Positions 45,287-58,770 of a stretch of DNA of 64,000 bases are shown here, one piece after another. The position numbers and the translations under genes are program-made. Position 1 is the first letter of the stretch. Each line of letters begins with the position of its first letter. Source of the stretch: Bidens hawaiensis (lineage: Eukaryota; Streptophyta; Magnoliopsida; Asterales; Asteraceae); NCBI GenBank assembly GCA_021521415.1, contig JAIQDT010000229.1:2108001-2172000 (forward strand), read 5' to 3'. Under the pieces are notes generated by a model that saw nothing but the letters and a program-made list of their open reading frames with translations, ran no database searches and was not told the origin of the DNA.

Positions 45287-47012
45287 TTTGGAACTAGGCG
45301 TGGTTATTTTTGCACTCAAGATCTGGAGGCACTATTTGTATGGCACCAAGTGTACAGTATACACCGACCACAAAAGCCTACAGCATATTTTCGATCAGAA
45401 AGAACTAAACATGAGGCAAAGAAGATGGGTAGAGCTGTTGAACGATTATGACTGTGAGATTCGATACCATCCGGGCAAGGCTAATATAGTGGCAGACGCT
45501 TTGAGCAGAAAAGACAGGATCAAACCACTACGAGTCCGAGCACTTGGAATGATCGTCCAAACCAGCCTCACCGAGCAAATTCGTATTGCTCAAAACGAAG
45601 TTCTGAAAGGAAATCACTTGGAAAATGAAAACTTGCATGGAACCGAACAAAACTTTGAAGAAAGAACAGACAAAATTTTATGCTACAAAAATCGAGTTTG
45701 AATTCCCACTTTCAGCAATATGCGTGATTTGATCATGGACGAAGCCCATAAGTCCAAATACTCCATTCACCCTGGAACAGACAAGATGTACAAGGACTTG
45801 AAGGAGTATTATTGGTGGCCCGGTATGAAGAAGGATATAGCCACGTACGTCAGTAAATGTTTAACGTGTGCGAGAGTTAAGGCTGAATATCAAAAACCTT
45901 CGGGAATGTTGCACCAACCGGAAATACCACAATGGAAATGGGAACAGATTACCATGGTTTTTGTATCACACCTCCTTAAAACTTCCCGAGGAAACGATGC
46001 AATATGGGTGATAGTTGACCGATTAACCAAGTCCGCACACTTCATTCCAATCCGAACCACGTTCACAACCGAAAAACTTGCTCACATATACATGAATGAA
46101 ATCGTATCCCGACACGGCGTACCCATTTCAATTATTTCTGATCGCGATAGCCATTTCACCTCTCATTTCTGGCAAGCAGTGCAAGAAGCTTTGGGAACCC
46201 GAATTGACCTAAGTACCGCCTACCATCCCCAAACCGACGGTCAATCTGAGCGAACCATTCAAACCTTAGAAGATTTGCTTCGCGCTTGTGTACTAGACTT
46301 TGGTGGAAACTGGGATCAATATCTTCCACTGGTCGAATTTTCGTACAACAATAGCTATCACAGTAGCATTCAAGCGGCACCGTATGAAGCGCTGTACGGA
46401 CGAAAATGTAGATCACCCTTGTGTTGGACTGAGGTTGGAGATACCCAAATTACACGATCTGACTTGATTCAAGAAACCACCGACAAAATCCGTAAAATTA
46501 CAAACAAATTGAAAATCGTCCGAGATCGACAGAAAAGCTACGCTGATGTTCGTAGAAAACCGTTATCCTTTGAAATAGGCGACAAAGTTTTTCTGAAAGT
46601 ATCCCCGTGGAAAGGCGTCATTCGATTCGGAAAAACCGGTAAACTAGCCCCGCGATACATTGGTCCATATGAAGTTATTTCTAAGATAGGTCCGGTAGCT
46701 TACCGACTGAAACTTCCTGTGGAGTTGAGCTCTATTCACGATGTCTTTCATGTTTCGAACCTGAAAAAGTGTCTTACCGATGAAACCGAAATCGTGCCAT
46801 TAAAAGACTTAAACATAAACGAAAAATAGAATTTCATTGAAGAACCGGTGGAAATATTAGAGGGAAAAATAAAACAATTAAGACACAACAAAATCTCTCT
46901 AGTAAAAATTCGGTGGAATTCACAAAGGGGACCAGAATTCACGTGGGAGCGGAAATCTGAATTCAAAAAGAAATACCCGCACCTGTTTCCAAACAAAGAC
47001 AAAGTTGAATAA
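45258..47012 (+). pseudogene. Element B rest of RNase H, integrase and chromodomain-like tail
   Basis: Continues pol in a new frame. RNase H keeps YTDHKS (aspartate at 45366) and VADALSR. The integrase zinc region ([12 protein letters not shown]) and core follow. The first catalytic aspartate is valine (GTT at 45957-45959), while the second (46140) and the glutamate (46248) remain. The GPY/F module ([11 protein letters not shown]) and a C-terminal ISLVKIRW..EFTWER module end at the TAA at 47010-47012. In-frame stops at 45699 (TGA, Trp expected) and 46827 (TAG). Confidence 0.9.
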
Positions 47013-47035
47013 TCGAATTTCGGGGACGAAATTTT

Positions 47036-47050
47036 CTAACGGGGGGAGAA
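47036..47050 (+). other. Polypurine tract of element B
   Basis: AACGGGGGGAGAA lies directly before the 3' LTR start at 47051. Confidence 0.8.
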
Positions 47051-50000
47051 TGTGACATTTGAGCCAAAACAAGGTACACCTCAGTACGTATTTACCGATT
47101 AAGCAAATAAACACCTTTTGCGTAACAAACGAGCGATTAACCGAACGGGTCGGGTTATGACCCAGATATCTCGGGGGGCCATTTATAAGTGATATACGAT
47201 CTATACAAGCTAAAATATTTGAAATATGGCCTTAGTTTGATAGCAAACAAGTTAAACGAAAACATGCTCGTTTAACCACCCGCTATAGATTTAAACGTGA
47301 AAGATAGTTACAAACCAAGCATTGTATCATCCGTTAAGCTGAAAAAGACTTACCAAACACTTATTTGAAATGTTTTAAGCGATCCGTGAAAATATTTTTG
47401 ATTTTTACAAACATATAGTAAGTTTTTATAATTTTATACAAAACTAGCCGAAAAACACTTGTTTTCGCGTTGTTTAACGCACCCAATAAGTTTTTCGCGC
47501 CAAAAACCGAACCCGTACTAAATTTGGACCGGGCTTTTCGTATTTGGGCTTGAGAAATCAGAAACTTGGGCCAAAATGGGCCCAAAGTGGGCCCATGATG
47601 GTCCGATCGCAATCAGCAGCCCCCCCCCCCTTTTATTCTTTCACATTTAAACTAGATCCTTGATATTTTCAGCCTAATTTCTTGAAAATTCTGGACACAC
47701 CTTCTTCTCCAGCCAAAAAACTCAAGAAACCCTAAGGCAAGAGCTTAAATAAGTAGCTTTTTTACTTGTTTAAACTTGTTTAATGCCATAAAAACATGTC
47801 TTGGTTACTAAAAATCATTCCTAACCGTGTAAAAACCCTAAAAATGGTCCATAAACATGTTTTGATCATACACATGGTAAGGAACCTGTTTTGATAGTTT
47901 TTTTGGCCATAAAGACGGATTAAAGGGTTGAAACGACGTTTTTACGGTTCAAAAGTTCGTTTTTGTGCACTAGCCGAAACCCTAACTTAAGGGCTGTTAT
48001 GTTGATGAAATATTGCTTGTTTTGTGATATAGGATTTTTATCTAGCTTGCTTAAAAGCACAAGAACCTGAAAACTTGATTAAAAGGTCGGAAACGAGCCA
48101 AACCCGCTAAGGTAATGCCGAAACACTCGCTTACGGGCTATTTAGGTTAAGGTTATGATGTGCATATTTTTAGGACTTGATATTTTGCAAGGACATCAGG
48201 GACCATGTCAATGAGACCTTGTTTAAATTTGGTAATTTTTCAACTATCCGAGAATATTTGGCGAATTTATTACCGAATTGGGACGTTTATTTAGGAAAAA
48301 TAGCTAAAATATTTCAAAAATTATTACATTTTTCTGGGAACTCAGATTTGATGTATTTTGATCACATATGAATTTTGGGATCATTTGGAGAAGCTTAAAG
48401 GTGTTTTGTTTATTTGCGTTCGTGTGAATTTTTACAGCCGAATTTGGGCCGAAAAGAATATCGCACGAGCTTTTTACATTCTGGAATTGATACAAGTTGT
48501 TTTGGGACATGATTTGAGTAATTAGGAATTTTTGGTGAATTTCTAGAAATTGTTTGGGGTAAACGGACGATTTTCAGACGAAATATAGTTGATAAAATGA
48601 ATTTTTATAAATTAATAAATCAGTAAATAAATTCCAGAAATATTTTTATAAAATTCTACATATTTTAATTGATAAGTTGTTAAATTTTCATAATTTAATG
48701 ATTAACGGTTAATTAATTATGCTAATCTGAATATTAAACAAATTCAGTTTTTACAAAAACCGGCAAGTTCTCGACTAGTGAATCTGCGGGAATATCAAAA
48801 AACCAAGAGTGATCAAAAATCATATTTTTGGACTAATTAAGTAAAAATGAACTTTTCAATGAGAAACCTGGACAATCCGAGTGTATTGTGCGCGTTTCTT
48901 CTCAAATCAAACTGTATAAACGGAAACGGGCCCCGTGGCTAATCCGGGACCCCAATACGAGATCTTTCTTTATAACTTAATCATTTTGTTAATCAATACA
49001 TTTACCCAAGCTTATTTTCCCAAAACTTTTTTCTGAACGCGTAAACGAACAACTTGGCCCAGCTGAGAAATCGGGAGTCTGAGCCAAGTTCGATTTTAAG
49101 TATTAGGCATTGTACAACATCACAACCTAAGCCTAATGCCACTTTCTGGGCGTTCCAACTACACCCAGATTAGTTATACAGCCCAGAATAGTATTGAGAT
49201 TATAATAATATTAAAATATTAATATTATTATAATATTGATTATAGGGATTACTGATAGCAGACCAAACGAACCACGAGCTGATACAGTACTGATTATCGA
49301 CTAAACTGTGAGTTTCATGACCCCACTTTTAAACTGTTTTACGAACTTTTGGGGTGAAAAGCATGTTTGATTACATATACATACCTGAAACATGTACTGA
49401 TGTGAATTATCTAAGTGCTAACACACGAAAGTCCCCACAATCACAGTGATTAACTTCGAGCCGGTGGCTTGTGAATAGTACTATTAGTTGACAAACCCAA
49501 ACGGAATCGGCCTGGTTGCCGTGTCACATAGCGCCGTTTGCACATGACCATATTTATACAAACAGGCTATGTAGTGTTAGACATAGCTACAGGGGTATGT
49601 TGTGGGCGGAAAGGGGCCACAGTGGTTGATTGAGCGTGGGAAATGGAGGCAGGCAGCACGAACAGTCTAGGCTTCACTGTAGCTTAGCATAATTACATCA
49701 CATACATCATTTACATACATACATATTTATTTCATGATTACAAGTGTTGACTTGTGAATACGCATTACTGTTTTCTTGAAACTCGTGAAACTCACCAACT
49801 CTAGTAGTTGACCCATTTTAAACTGCTTTTCAGGTGTACCTAAATCGGAATGATTGGGTGATCTGTCACTTGCCTGAAGTGTGTGGTTGATGCTATGTGA
49901 ATAGAAGCAAAGACGTTAGTAGTAAGAACTTTTAGTTAACGAACTAGTTTTGTTTGTATCACCTAGACTGGAAAACAACGATAGAACAGAGAAATGTAAT

Positions 50001-50109
50001 ATATTGTAAATTAGTTTGTAATGTTTCTTTATAAACAATGTGTTGATATCAGAGGTGTCTGTTACATTCCCGTTTTACGCTTCCGCATTGTGCTAGTCGG
50101 GTTGTGACA
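47051..50109 (+). repeat. Element B 3' LTR
   Basis: 3059 bp, colinear with 37637-40704, with scattered substitutions and small indels (for example around 48180-48215). Followed by the target duplication CAGAT. Confidence 0.95.
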
Positions 50110-50114
50110 CAGAT

Positions 50115-52046
50115 TTACGTATTTTTGGCGAAAAGCCTTCTAAAGGGCTCAAGCTTATGTCGTGTAATCAAGCCAAAAAATACATATCTAAAAAGCATGC
50201 ACCTTTCTTTGCCAACGTCATGGAAAAGAAATTGGAAAAGAAAACTATAGAAGATATCTCGGTGGTCCATAATTTTCCCAAAGTTTTCCCTGACAACATT
50301 TCTGGTTTACCTCCAACTCGTGACGTGGAGTTTCGTGTTGATCTTGTGCCTGGTGTGAACCCGTCGCCAAGGCTCTCTATCGTCTTGCACCTTCAGAAAT
50401 GCAAGAATTGGCGAGTCAACTCCGAGAACTCTCTAGCAAGGGTTTCATTCGCCAAAGTTTGTCACCTTGGGGCGCACCTGTTCTTTTTGTTAAAAAGAAG
50501 GATGGTTCCTTTCGGATGTGCATCGACTATCGTGAACTCAACAAAATCAAGATTAGAACCGTTACCCTTTTCCTAGAATTGACAACCTTTTCGATCAGCT
50601 TCAAGGCGCATATTTTTTCTCCAAAATCGATCTTTGTTCGAGCTCCCACCAATTGCGCGTTCATGAGGGTGATATACCCAAAACCGCTTTTCAAACTCAT
50701 TACGGTCATTACAATTTTTTGGTTATGCCTTTCGACTTGACCAATGCACCAGCGGTATTTATGGACCTCATGAACCGCATTTGCAAGCCTTATCCTGATA
50801 AGTTCGTGATCGTGCTCATCGACGACATTCTCATTTACTCCAAATCCAAAGTTGAGCATGAAAAGCATTTTCATGATATCCTTGAGTTGTTGAAGAAAGA
50901 ACAGCTTTTTGCCAAGTTTTCCAAGTGGGAATTCTGGTTAAACAAAGTCCACTTCCTTGGTCACACCGTTAACGAAAAGGGCATTCATCTCGATCCCGTT
51001 TAAATCGAAGACGTTTAAAAGTAGAAGACCCTGACTTCACCCACGTATTCGATCCTTTCTTGGTCTTAGTGGTTATTATCGTCACTTAATTATGAACTTT
51101 CCAAGATTGCCTTGCTTCTAACCACTTTAACTCATAAGAGTAAACCTAATGATTAGGGGCCTAAGCAAGATAAAGCTTCTCAAACCTTGAAGAGTATGCT
51201 TTGCGACGCTCCTATCCTAGCCCTTCCCGAAGGAAACAAGGATTTTTTTGTCTATTGTGATGCCTCAAATAAAGGTCTCGGTTGCGTTGTCATGCAATGA
51301 GGCAAGGTCATCGTCTACGCATCACGACAACTTAAGGTTCATGAAAAGAATTATATGACACACGACCTTGAGCTTGGTGTTGTTGTATTCATATTGAAAA
51401 TTTGGAGACACTATTTGTATGAAAAGAAATGCGTATTTTTCACCGACCATAAAATCCGCCAACATATTTTCGACCAAGAAGACCAAAAACATGAGGCAAC
51501 AACAATGGGCCGAACTCCGTATCGACTGTGATTGTGAAATACGTTACCATCCCGGTAAAGCAAACGTAGTAGCTGATGCCCTTAGTTTCAAGACCCATGT
51601 CAAGAGCATTCTTCTCTAAAGCATTGGTATTCAAACTGATCTTCAGCTACATATCTTTAAGGCCCAACACATCTCCGCCACCGAAGGCAATATGTACGAA
51701 GAGATATCGTGCGATGCTGAACTCCAACTCGAAACCAAGGATGATAGTTTGATCTATACTGAACGAAGCTCACAAGTCACGATATTCTATCAACCCTGGT
51801 GTAGATAAAATGTATTTCGACCTTCGAACTACTTTCTTGTGGCCCGGCATGAAGAAAGATATCGCTATATATGCTAGAAAATGTTTAGCATGTGCTAAGA
51901 TAAAAACCGAGCATAAAAAACCTGTATGTTTGCTCGTGCAACCTTTAATTCAGTCTGGAAGTGAGAGAACATTATGATGGACTTCGTCACAAAACTTCCA
52001 GCCACTAAGAGGCAACACGATAGTATTTGGGTAATCGTCGATCAAT
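50115..52046 (+). pseudogene. Element A pol remnant: RT, RNase H, integrase N-terminus
   Basis: Resumes element A after B. Pieces in several frames give the protease-RT linker ([26 protein letters not shown]), RT ([17 protein letters not shown]; catalytic LIDD with FVIV before it, near 50815-50828), RNase H ([28 protein letters not shown]) and the integrase HHCC region (INPGVDKMY, CLAC). At least six frameshifts or stops. The core begins (MDFVTKLPATK) and breaks at 52051 where a solo LTR is inserted. Confidence 0.85.
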
Positions 52047-52051
52047 TAACC

Positions 52052-53675
52052 TGTAACATCTCGGATTTTTCGTATTTGTATTAGTATAAGTTTAAATTGA
52101 TTCGGGAATGTAATTTGGATCTTCTGAACTATTTAAAACTTGTATTTATTAGTATTTAACTTGGTTTAATTTATTTTATAATTTCATAACTTACAATCAT
52201 GCCAAATAATTCTTAGAAACCTATAAAATCGCTTAAAACGGCTAAAAATCGCATTTTCGGGAACTACAGGAATAATTTTGTCAATTATTTCCTATTTTTG
52301 ATTAAATTAACGAAAATTAAACTCCGAGAAATGCTATAGCCGGTCCAATTTTGTTTTCTTGGTGTCCAAGCCAAATTTTGTTAGTTATTGTACTAGATTT
52401 TCCCATTAAATAGCTTATTTTGTTTCCTAATTTGTTTTTAGCATCTAAATCGCTTATTTTTGGCATAAATCGAGTAAATTAAGGTCCAAGAAAAGAATTA
52501 TAACTAAAATACAATTCCACACTCATAAATTACTGATCATGCACGAAATGTACAACTTATTTCATTAATTTTGTCATTAAATACATATTCGGTTTCCTAA
52601 ACGTGTGAATTTACTAAATATGGTTCGTTTTTGCTATTCCTATATAAACAAGCCTTATAATCTCTGTCATAAACTTTATCCTAACCCTAGAAAGACACTC
52701 CAGCCGTCACCTACCTCCAACCTTCATCATCTTCTTTGGTTTTTGCATTATTGTTGAAGATGCGCGCTTATTCGGTTGACTTTGCTTATGCACCGACCAT
52801 TGACTCATCGTATTTGTTGATCCTTTCACTTTCCGGTGGACAACTCGCTTATTCGTTAGCTCATTTAATCGCATTTATTAATCGTTTGTCATTAATCTAA
52901 GGTTAGTTTGATCATTCCCCTTTTTAACTACTGTTTTCAAATGTTTTGGGGACGTATGCGTACTTACTCATATTTTCTATCATATATATATTCACAAACT
53001 CGCAAACATAATCATCGTGTGTATATCAATTAAATGCTATTTGATAATTGCTATTTGCTTATGTGAATATTCTATCATTGTCGGAAAGGTCCAACATATC
53101 CCCTTGTATAGGGTTCTCATTAGTATGATCATACGACCGTCTTAGTAACCGGAGCCCGATCGCTTGGCGAAGGTAAAACGACAATTTTAGTCATTATAAT
53201 CAATGCCCGATTCGCTTGGCAATGATTCATTGGCATGCTAGCACGTCTTTGGTTGTGTTTATGGTTCATATATATTTGTTATGATTTGATTGATTACTAT
53301 CACATGTGTTTGTTTGCGTATTTAATATTTATCATTTATTATTTATTTATTATATAACTATTTTTTGTGTCAAAATTGGTGATCATCTCACTCAACTTTA
53401 TGTTGACAAACTTCATTTTCTACACATATGCGGGATGCTTTGTATTGAAGATTGAAGTTGGACACCTAGACAAGACCTTAGGATATTAACAAGATAATCA
53501 TTATTTAAGCTTACATTCATGTATTTAAATTGTTTGTTATATTTGGATATTATGTGTATTCTTTCAATAAAATAATTAATTAGATATTGTGCACACCTTT
53601 TATGTATGATAGTATCTTCGAGCTGTGAGCAATTGGATCACGCCCTGCATTTCTGCCTTAGGTTGGGGTGTGACA
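52052..53675 (+). mobile_element. Solo LTR inserted in element A integrase
   Basis: 1624 bp, starts TGTAACATCTCGG and ends GGGGTGTGACA. The flanking duplication TAACC (52047-52051 and 53676-53680) is perfect, and the integrase reading resumes exactly after it. It has a TATA-like CTATATAAAC near 52640 and a possible splice donor near 52901. No internal region remains, so the two LTRs of the parent element recombined. It is a different family from A, B and E1. Confidence 0.92.
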
Positions 53676-54702
53676 TAACCAAGTCAGCCTATTTTATTCC
53701 CATTTGAGAAAATCTCCCGATCGATCAGTTCGCTCAAATCTATATCAACGAGAATCTCCCGATCGATCAGCTCGCTCAAATCTATATCAACGAGATCATT
53801 TGTCGCCATGGTATACCTTTGAGTATTTTATCTAACCGTGATGGTCGTTTCGTGTCTCATTTTTGGAATTAACTTCAAGCCACTTTGGCAGCCTCCTAGA
53901 TCTTAGCACCGCTTATCATCCTCAAATGGATAGTCAGTCTGAAAGAACCATTCAAACCCTTAAGGATATGCTAAGAACTTGTGTGCTTGATTTTTTTGGT
54001 AATTGGGATACTCATCTTCTGTTGTTGAAGTTTTCATACAATAACAGTTATATTCGAGTATCAAAATGGCTCCATTCGAAGCTCTCTACGGCTGTAAATT
54101 TCGTTTTCCTATTTGTTGGAACAAGATTGGTGAAGCTCAGCTCACCGGACCCGAAATGGCACAAGATACCACCATCAAAATCGTTCAAATCCGTAATAAT
54201 CTGCTCGCTGCTAGAAATCGCCAAAAGTCTTATGCTGATAAGCGACGAAGACCCTTGGAATTCGAAGTCAGCGACCTTATCCTTCTCAAGGTTTCACCTT
54301 GGAAAGGAGTAGTCCGTTTCGGTATGAAGGGTAAACAAGCACCCCGTTTTGTTGGCCCATTTAAGATCCTTGATAGGGTTGGGGATGTAGCCTATAAACT
54401 CGAGCTTCTACAAGAGCTTCAAGAAATTCATCCCGTATTTCATATTTCGAACCTTCGAAAGAGTCTAGCCGATGAGAACCTTTATATCCCTCTCGACGAA
54501 GTACGTATCGATAAGATAATGCACTTTGTTGCAAGACCGGTGGAAATAATGGATCGAATGGATAAGGAAACCAAGCGTAGCCGAATCCCTTTGGTCAAGG
54601 TTTGTTGGGAATCTAAGTGCAGTGTGGAATTCACATGGGAACGTGAAGACAAAATTAAGTCTAAGTATCCGCATCTTTTTGCTATGAAAGTTAATTCCTA
54701 AT
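53676..54702 (+). pseudogene. Element A integrase C-terminal half and chromodomain-like tail
   Basis: Begins KSAYFIPI right after the solo LTR. A 42-bp in-frame tandem duplication (53711-53752, 53753-53794) repeats ENLPIDQ..AQIYIN. The second catalytic aspartate is Asn (LSNRDGRF, near 53830). The glutamate motif QSERTIQ remains. A better-kept frame at 54066-54701 holds MAPFEALYG, the GPY/F module (APRFVGPFKI) and [18 protein letters not shown]. Confidence 0.85.
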
Positions 54703-54736
54703 TTAGGTACAAAATTTCCTAAAACGTTGGGAATGC

Positions 54737-56452
54737 TATGACATTCGTCAAAATTCGGATTACTATTTGTATTCGTTTTTATAAACGATTGTAATCAGAT
54801 CCCTGTATTTAATAAAAACGACGAATTCTTATTAATTTTATAATGTTTATAAGTATTTACAGTATCTATCATGTGCATTTTAGTCCTTACAGTATGGTTT
54901 TTTCAACTTTTTATCACCAAGTAATAATCGAGGGACCTTTTTGCAATTAACCCCAAAGCACCCCCCCCCCTTTCTTCCCCTCCCCGTCACCGTCGCCGAT
55001 CCCCCCTTTATTTTTTGTTTCGTTTTGCCCTATAAATTGCAGGATTTGATTGATACATAACCAACACGACACCTTAAACATGGTAAACATCAAGCAATTT
55101 CCAGCAAATTGAATCAATTCAATCAATTTCTCATAAACTTTAAACATCGACTGAAAAATTGAGCTTATTAACCTATAAATATTAGTCCAAAATCCAATTA
55201 ACGATCACTACACATTCCTCTCACCCTCACGAAGCAATACCCATATCAATTTCATCCCAGATGCTGTTTTTTTTTATCATTTTGAATTCGTGTTCAAGCC
55301 ACAAGCTGTAAACCATCTTTCTCTTTCAATTCGTGTCCAATCTAGGTAACTGAAACATGGTTCTTAGACGGAATTTTGAGCTTAAAAAAATCCCTCTGGC
55401 AATTTTAATTGGAAGAGGGCATACACGTTTCAATTTGGGTTTTGAATGGATTAGATTTATTTTTGAAATTGGGGTTATATGCAACTGGTGTTTAATTATT
55501 CAAGGTTTCGTTACATTTACAAGTTGTAGCACAAGCGCAGTTATGGATGGCGTGTGTTGAGTTAATTGTCAAGACCAGGGGAGACCCGGGTTTGAGTCCC
55601 TCCCCTGGCCGGTTTTGCTTTACTTTTTTTTTCTTTTACTTTTTTATTCCCTTAAATTATATATACTTTAATTTATTGTATTTTACTTATATTAAAAACT
55701 AATACTGTCTATCACTTGTTTAACTAAACCAAACCCCTGTTAAACTTTTAAAATAGATTTCATAAAATGTTTTCAGGTATATATATATATAACTCGGTAT
55801 TTATATTTTAAATGGTTAAACTGATAAATTTCATTTAATATCAAATATGATTTTTTAATAATATTTAAAAGTATACTTTCATTAATATATTTTATGGACA
55901 TTTATGTTGTTTATACTTTAAAACTAGGGCAAATTATCGGGACTTCTCGCGGAACCAACTAGTTGCTTTAATTGTTACCATCTTCTCTTTTCCATATTCT
56001 TCATTACATGTGAGTTTTTCATAACCTCTTTTTAACGCTTTTAATATTTTGGGGTGTATCATGTCACAAGTGTTATTTCGTTAGTTATGCACTTGTTTAC
56101 AAACCAATTCACAATTATCGTATATGTTAATATTATTCTTGCATTTTGTTTATGATTATACGTGAACTTGCTTGCAACGTGTTTGTTGTTTTTTTATGGT
56201 GGAAGTTACACAAACGCATACACATAGTGGGAGGGTCCGATGGGACGTTCCTACACCGTCTAACGTTACGACTTCGGTTGTTTCGTAAGGTTGTTCTCAT
56301 TTCCCCTATTACTACGGCTTCAACTAAGGAACGGTAGGACGACACTAGTTGATACATTTACTCTACGCTTGAATACTTATTGCATAATGATCGTTGAATC
56401 GCGCATTTATAAATATATATATACATATATATGCATACATATATATATATAC

Positions 56453-56539
<87 letters not shown>

Positions 56540-56862
56540 CAGATACATATACGCAAAAACTTATGAATACTCACTAACATAATTTTTCACAGATATATTA
56601 TTTTAAACGTGCTGCAGGTTGAACCTATTTTGTGCTAAGGATGAAGATCACTAGCATACCTTAGGTTATTTAAATAAAAGAACTTATGTTATTCGATAGA
56701 GTGTTTAGTTTTTCCTTTTTATTGATGAAAGATTGTGTAATTGTGATGTTATGAAATGAAATAATTATAATTATAATTATTACCACTTTAATAGTGTTAC
56801 GAACTTATGAGTGATATGTACGTTGCATCTGGGCGTATTCCGCTTAAAGCCGGGGTGTTACA
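54737..56862 (+). repeat. Element A 3' LTR
   Basis: 2126 bp, starts TATGACATTCGTC (the 5' copy has TGTGAC) and ends GGGGTGTTACA. It contains the tRNA-like segment at 55524-55612, a possible splice donor near 55344, a TA/TACA microsatellite (56413-56545) and a possible acceptor near 56618. Confidence 0.9.
56413..56545. repeat. TATACATATA microsatellite in element A 3' LTR
   Basis: Tandem TATATATACATACA units. Absent from the alignable part of the 5' LTR. The Tyr/Ile-rich frames over it are simple-repeat artefacts. Confidence 0.9.
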
Positions 56863-57177
56863 TGTTACCCCTACAAGTCCCCCAGTCAGTCGATACGACT
56901 CTTTGGATTCGTGTCATCTGACGTATAAATTAATAAGTGTGGTTTTTTGTATTCGTACCATTTGAATTGGTCGATTCGATGGCTTCTTTGGCTCAATTTG
57001 GGGGCTTTTTCAATTTGGCTCTATGGCTTCTTTAGCTTGACCTATGCGAGGTGAGTAGCCCCTTCTTGGCCGATTCTTTTTATCGGAGTGTTGTCATTAC
57101 ATGTACGATATCAACAATGCTATTCTTGGATTCGTACGACTTGATTTAGTCTTCCTATAGGCTAGAAGGTGGGACCC
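56863..57177. other. Unassigned flank between elements A and D
   Basis: Begins TGTTACCCCTACAAGTCCCCC, similar to 31178. No gene. Confidence 0.5.
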
Positions 57178-58770
57178 TGATGTGCTAAAAGTAGTTTTAA
57201 AACTATTAACTAAAATTATGCTAATCTAAATACTAAGTAATAATCCTAGCCTTTTAACTTAACTAAAACTACTAACCGGCAATTGAATCGGTCGACTCTA
57301 GTACAGCTAAGTAAGTCCAGATATCGAACCCACAAGACTCTTTAAATTACGTAAACTAGCTAAATTAGACTTAACTACAGACACGACTATTTATTTATTA
57401 TTATTTTGAGGGGGGGTTTACTAAAATACTAATTATAAACTAATTAATATAATTAAATACGACTCAACTTAGAACTTGGACTTAATTCAGATGATTATAG
57501 ATAAACCACCTAGGCCAAAATCCCCAAAGTTTTAGTTATCAGTTAATCGGAAAATGCTTTGTTATGGAACTGGGATACTAAATTAGTCACTTAAAAGAAA
57601 CCCGAATAGGACCTCTGACCCTTCTCAAAAAGACACCTATGGATTTCTATTACGTTCTTAAAAACATCAGTTTTAATATTAGACGTCCTTAAGGTTACCT
57701 AATTAATTATGAACGAGTACCTTTATATGAAATCCTATCTTACAGTGCGAAAATCAAAGGTAGTTTAATAAATTCAACTGACTCAATACACAAAGTTGAC
57801 AAATAAAACCTAGATGGACTCCTTACGAAGAACTAACTCTAGCAATCTTAATCAACAAAGACCTATCAATAATCTATCACCTTACAGCTATTTAGATTAG
57901 CAGCACACTTAGGTCTACTTGATTAATTATTATTTTCCCTATGGTTTTAATACATATCAACCACAAACTAGTCAAAAACACACAGTAGATACCTAACAGA
58001 ATCCTATTATATGAAAGAAAATCACCAAGGAAACTATAAAACAATAAAACTCACCAAACAATCCTAAGCACACATATGCATCAATTAAATATAACCAAAC
58101 TCTTTACTGATTCATAATACCATAACGAAAAATAAATACCAATCAAAATCAAACATTTAACAAAGGTTCATCGATAGCCTAGGCAGTCTATAATGTTTAG
58201 CCTAGCATCAGAAAATCAAACAAAACAATCATAAAAGAAATCATGATGATAAACAATAGAAATGAAAGATTAAAGGCGATAAAACCCGTTGTCTTCTTTG
58301 TTGATAAAGTAGCACTTCACCGGCTGATTCGTTGCCTTCAAAATCGCAACAGACACGATCCTAAGCTCCAAGAAACTCCAAAAATGGCTGGTGGTCGAAG
58401 GTTATCTTTAGGTTTAAGGTTAAAGGTGTTTATATAGTGTACTGGGCCTCAAAAGCCCGAAATTCGTGGAAAATTCTGGAATCTAATCCTTCATGCGCCG
58501 CACGGCCATGTAGGGCTTTTCTGGTCGCGCAACGTGGCTTGCTCCTTTTTTTTCATTGCGGGTCCGGCCCGATTCAATCCTGGTTCATTCCGATTCTCGG
58601 TTTTAGCTCGTTTCTTCTTGTTTCTTGCTCTTTTCAACCGTGTTTAACTCCCAAGACCTATAAAATATTATTAAGGTAGTAGTATACACATTTTAAACGA
58701 AAATGAACTAAAAACAATTAAAAATGAAACAAACTATACAAGGAAATCATGTGTATTTTGCATTGTGTCG
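57178..58770 (-). repeat. Element D 3' LTR (minus orientation)
   Basis: 1593 bp. It contains about 100 bp (roughly 57270-57375) missing from the other copy. Small frames near 58243-58679 recur imperfectly in the other LTR and are not genes. Confidence 0.75.

Larger units (their letters stand above)
37637..50109 (+). mobile_element. Element B: full-length Ty3/gypsy retrotransposon inserted in element A
   Basis: 12,473 bp with LTRs of 3068 and 3059 bp, start TGTGACATTTGAGCC, end GGGTTGTGACA, target duplication CAGAT (37632-37636 and 50110-50114). It carries an iMet primer site, an extra ORF upstream of gag, gag, protease, RT, RNase H, integrase with a chromodomain-like tail, and a polypurine tract. 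RT and integrase resemble E1 (Tekay/Del-like). LTR divergence is about 2-3% in the parts compared. Several stops, one frameshift and changed catalytic residues make it defective. Confidence 0.96.
31456..56862 (+). mobile_element. Element A: old Ty3/gypsy retrotransposon carrying three nested insertions
   Basis: The left LTR begins at 31456 and the right LTR ends at 56862 (GGGGTGTTACA). The flanks carry the 5-bp duplication TGTTA (31451-31455 and 56863-56867). Own sequence: 31456 to about 33738, 36652-37636, 50115-52051 and 53681-56862. Between these lie an RT-family retroelement copy, element B and a solo LTR, each with its own target duplication. Coding parts are Tekay/Del-like, as in E1, and heavily decayed. 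The LTRs differ by about 10-15% in the parts compared by eye, so A is the oldest of the three large elements. Confidence 0.88.

Noticed and set aside
56291..56582. Tyr/Ile/His-rich frames on both strands
   Set aside because: Direct translation of the TATACATA microsatellite.
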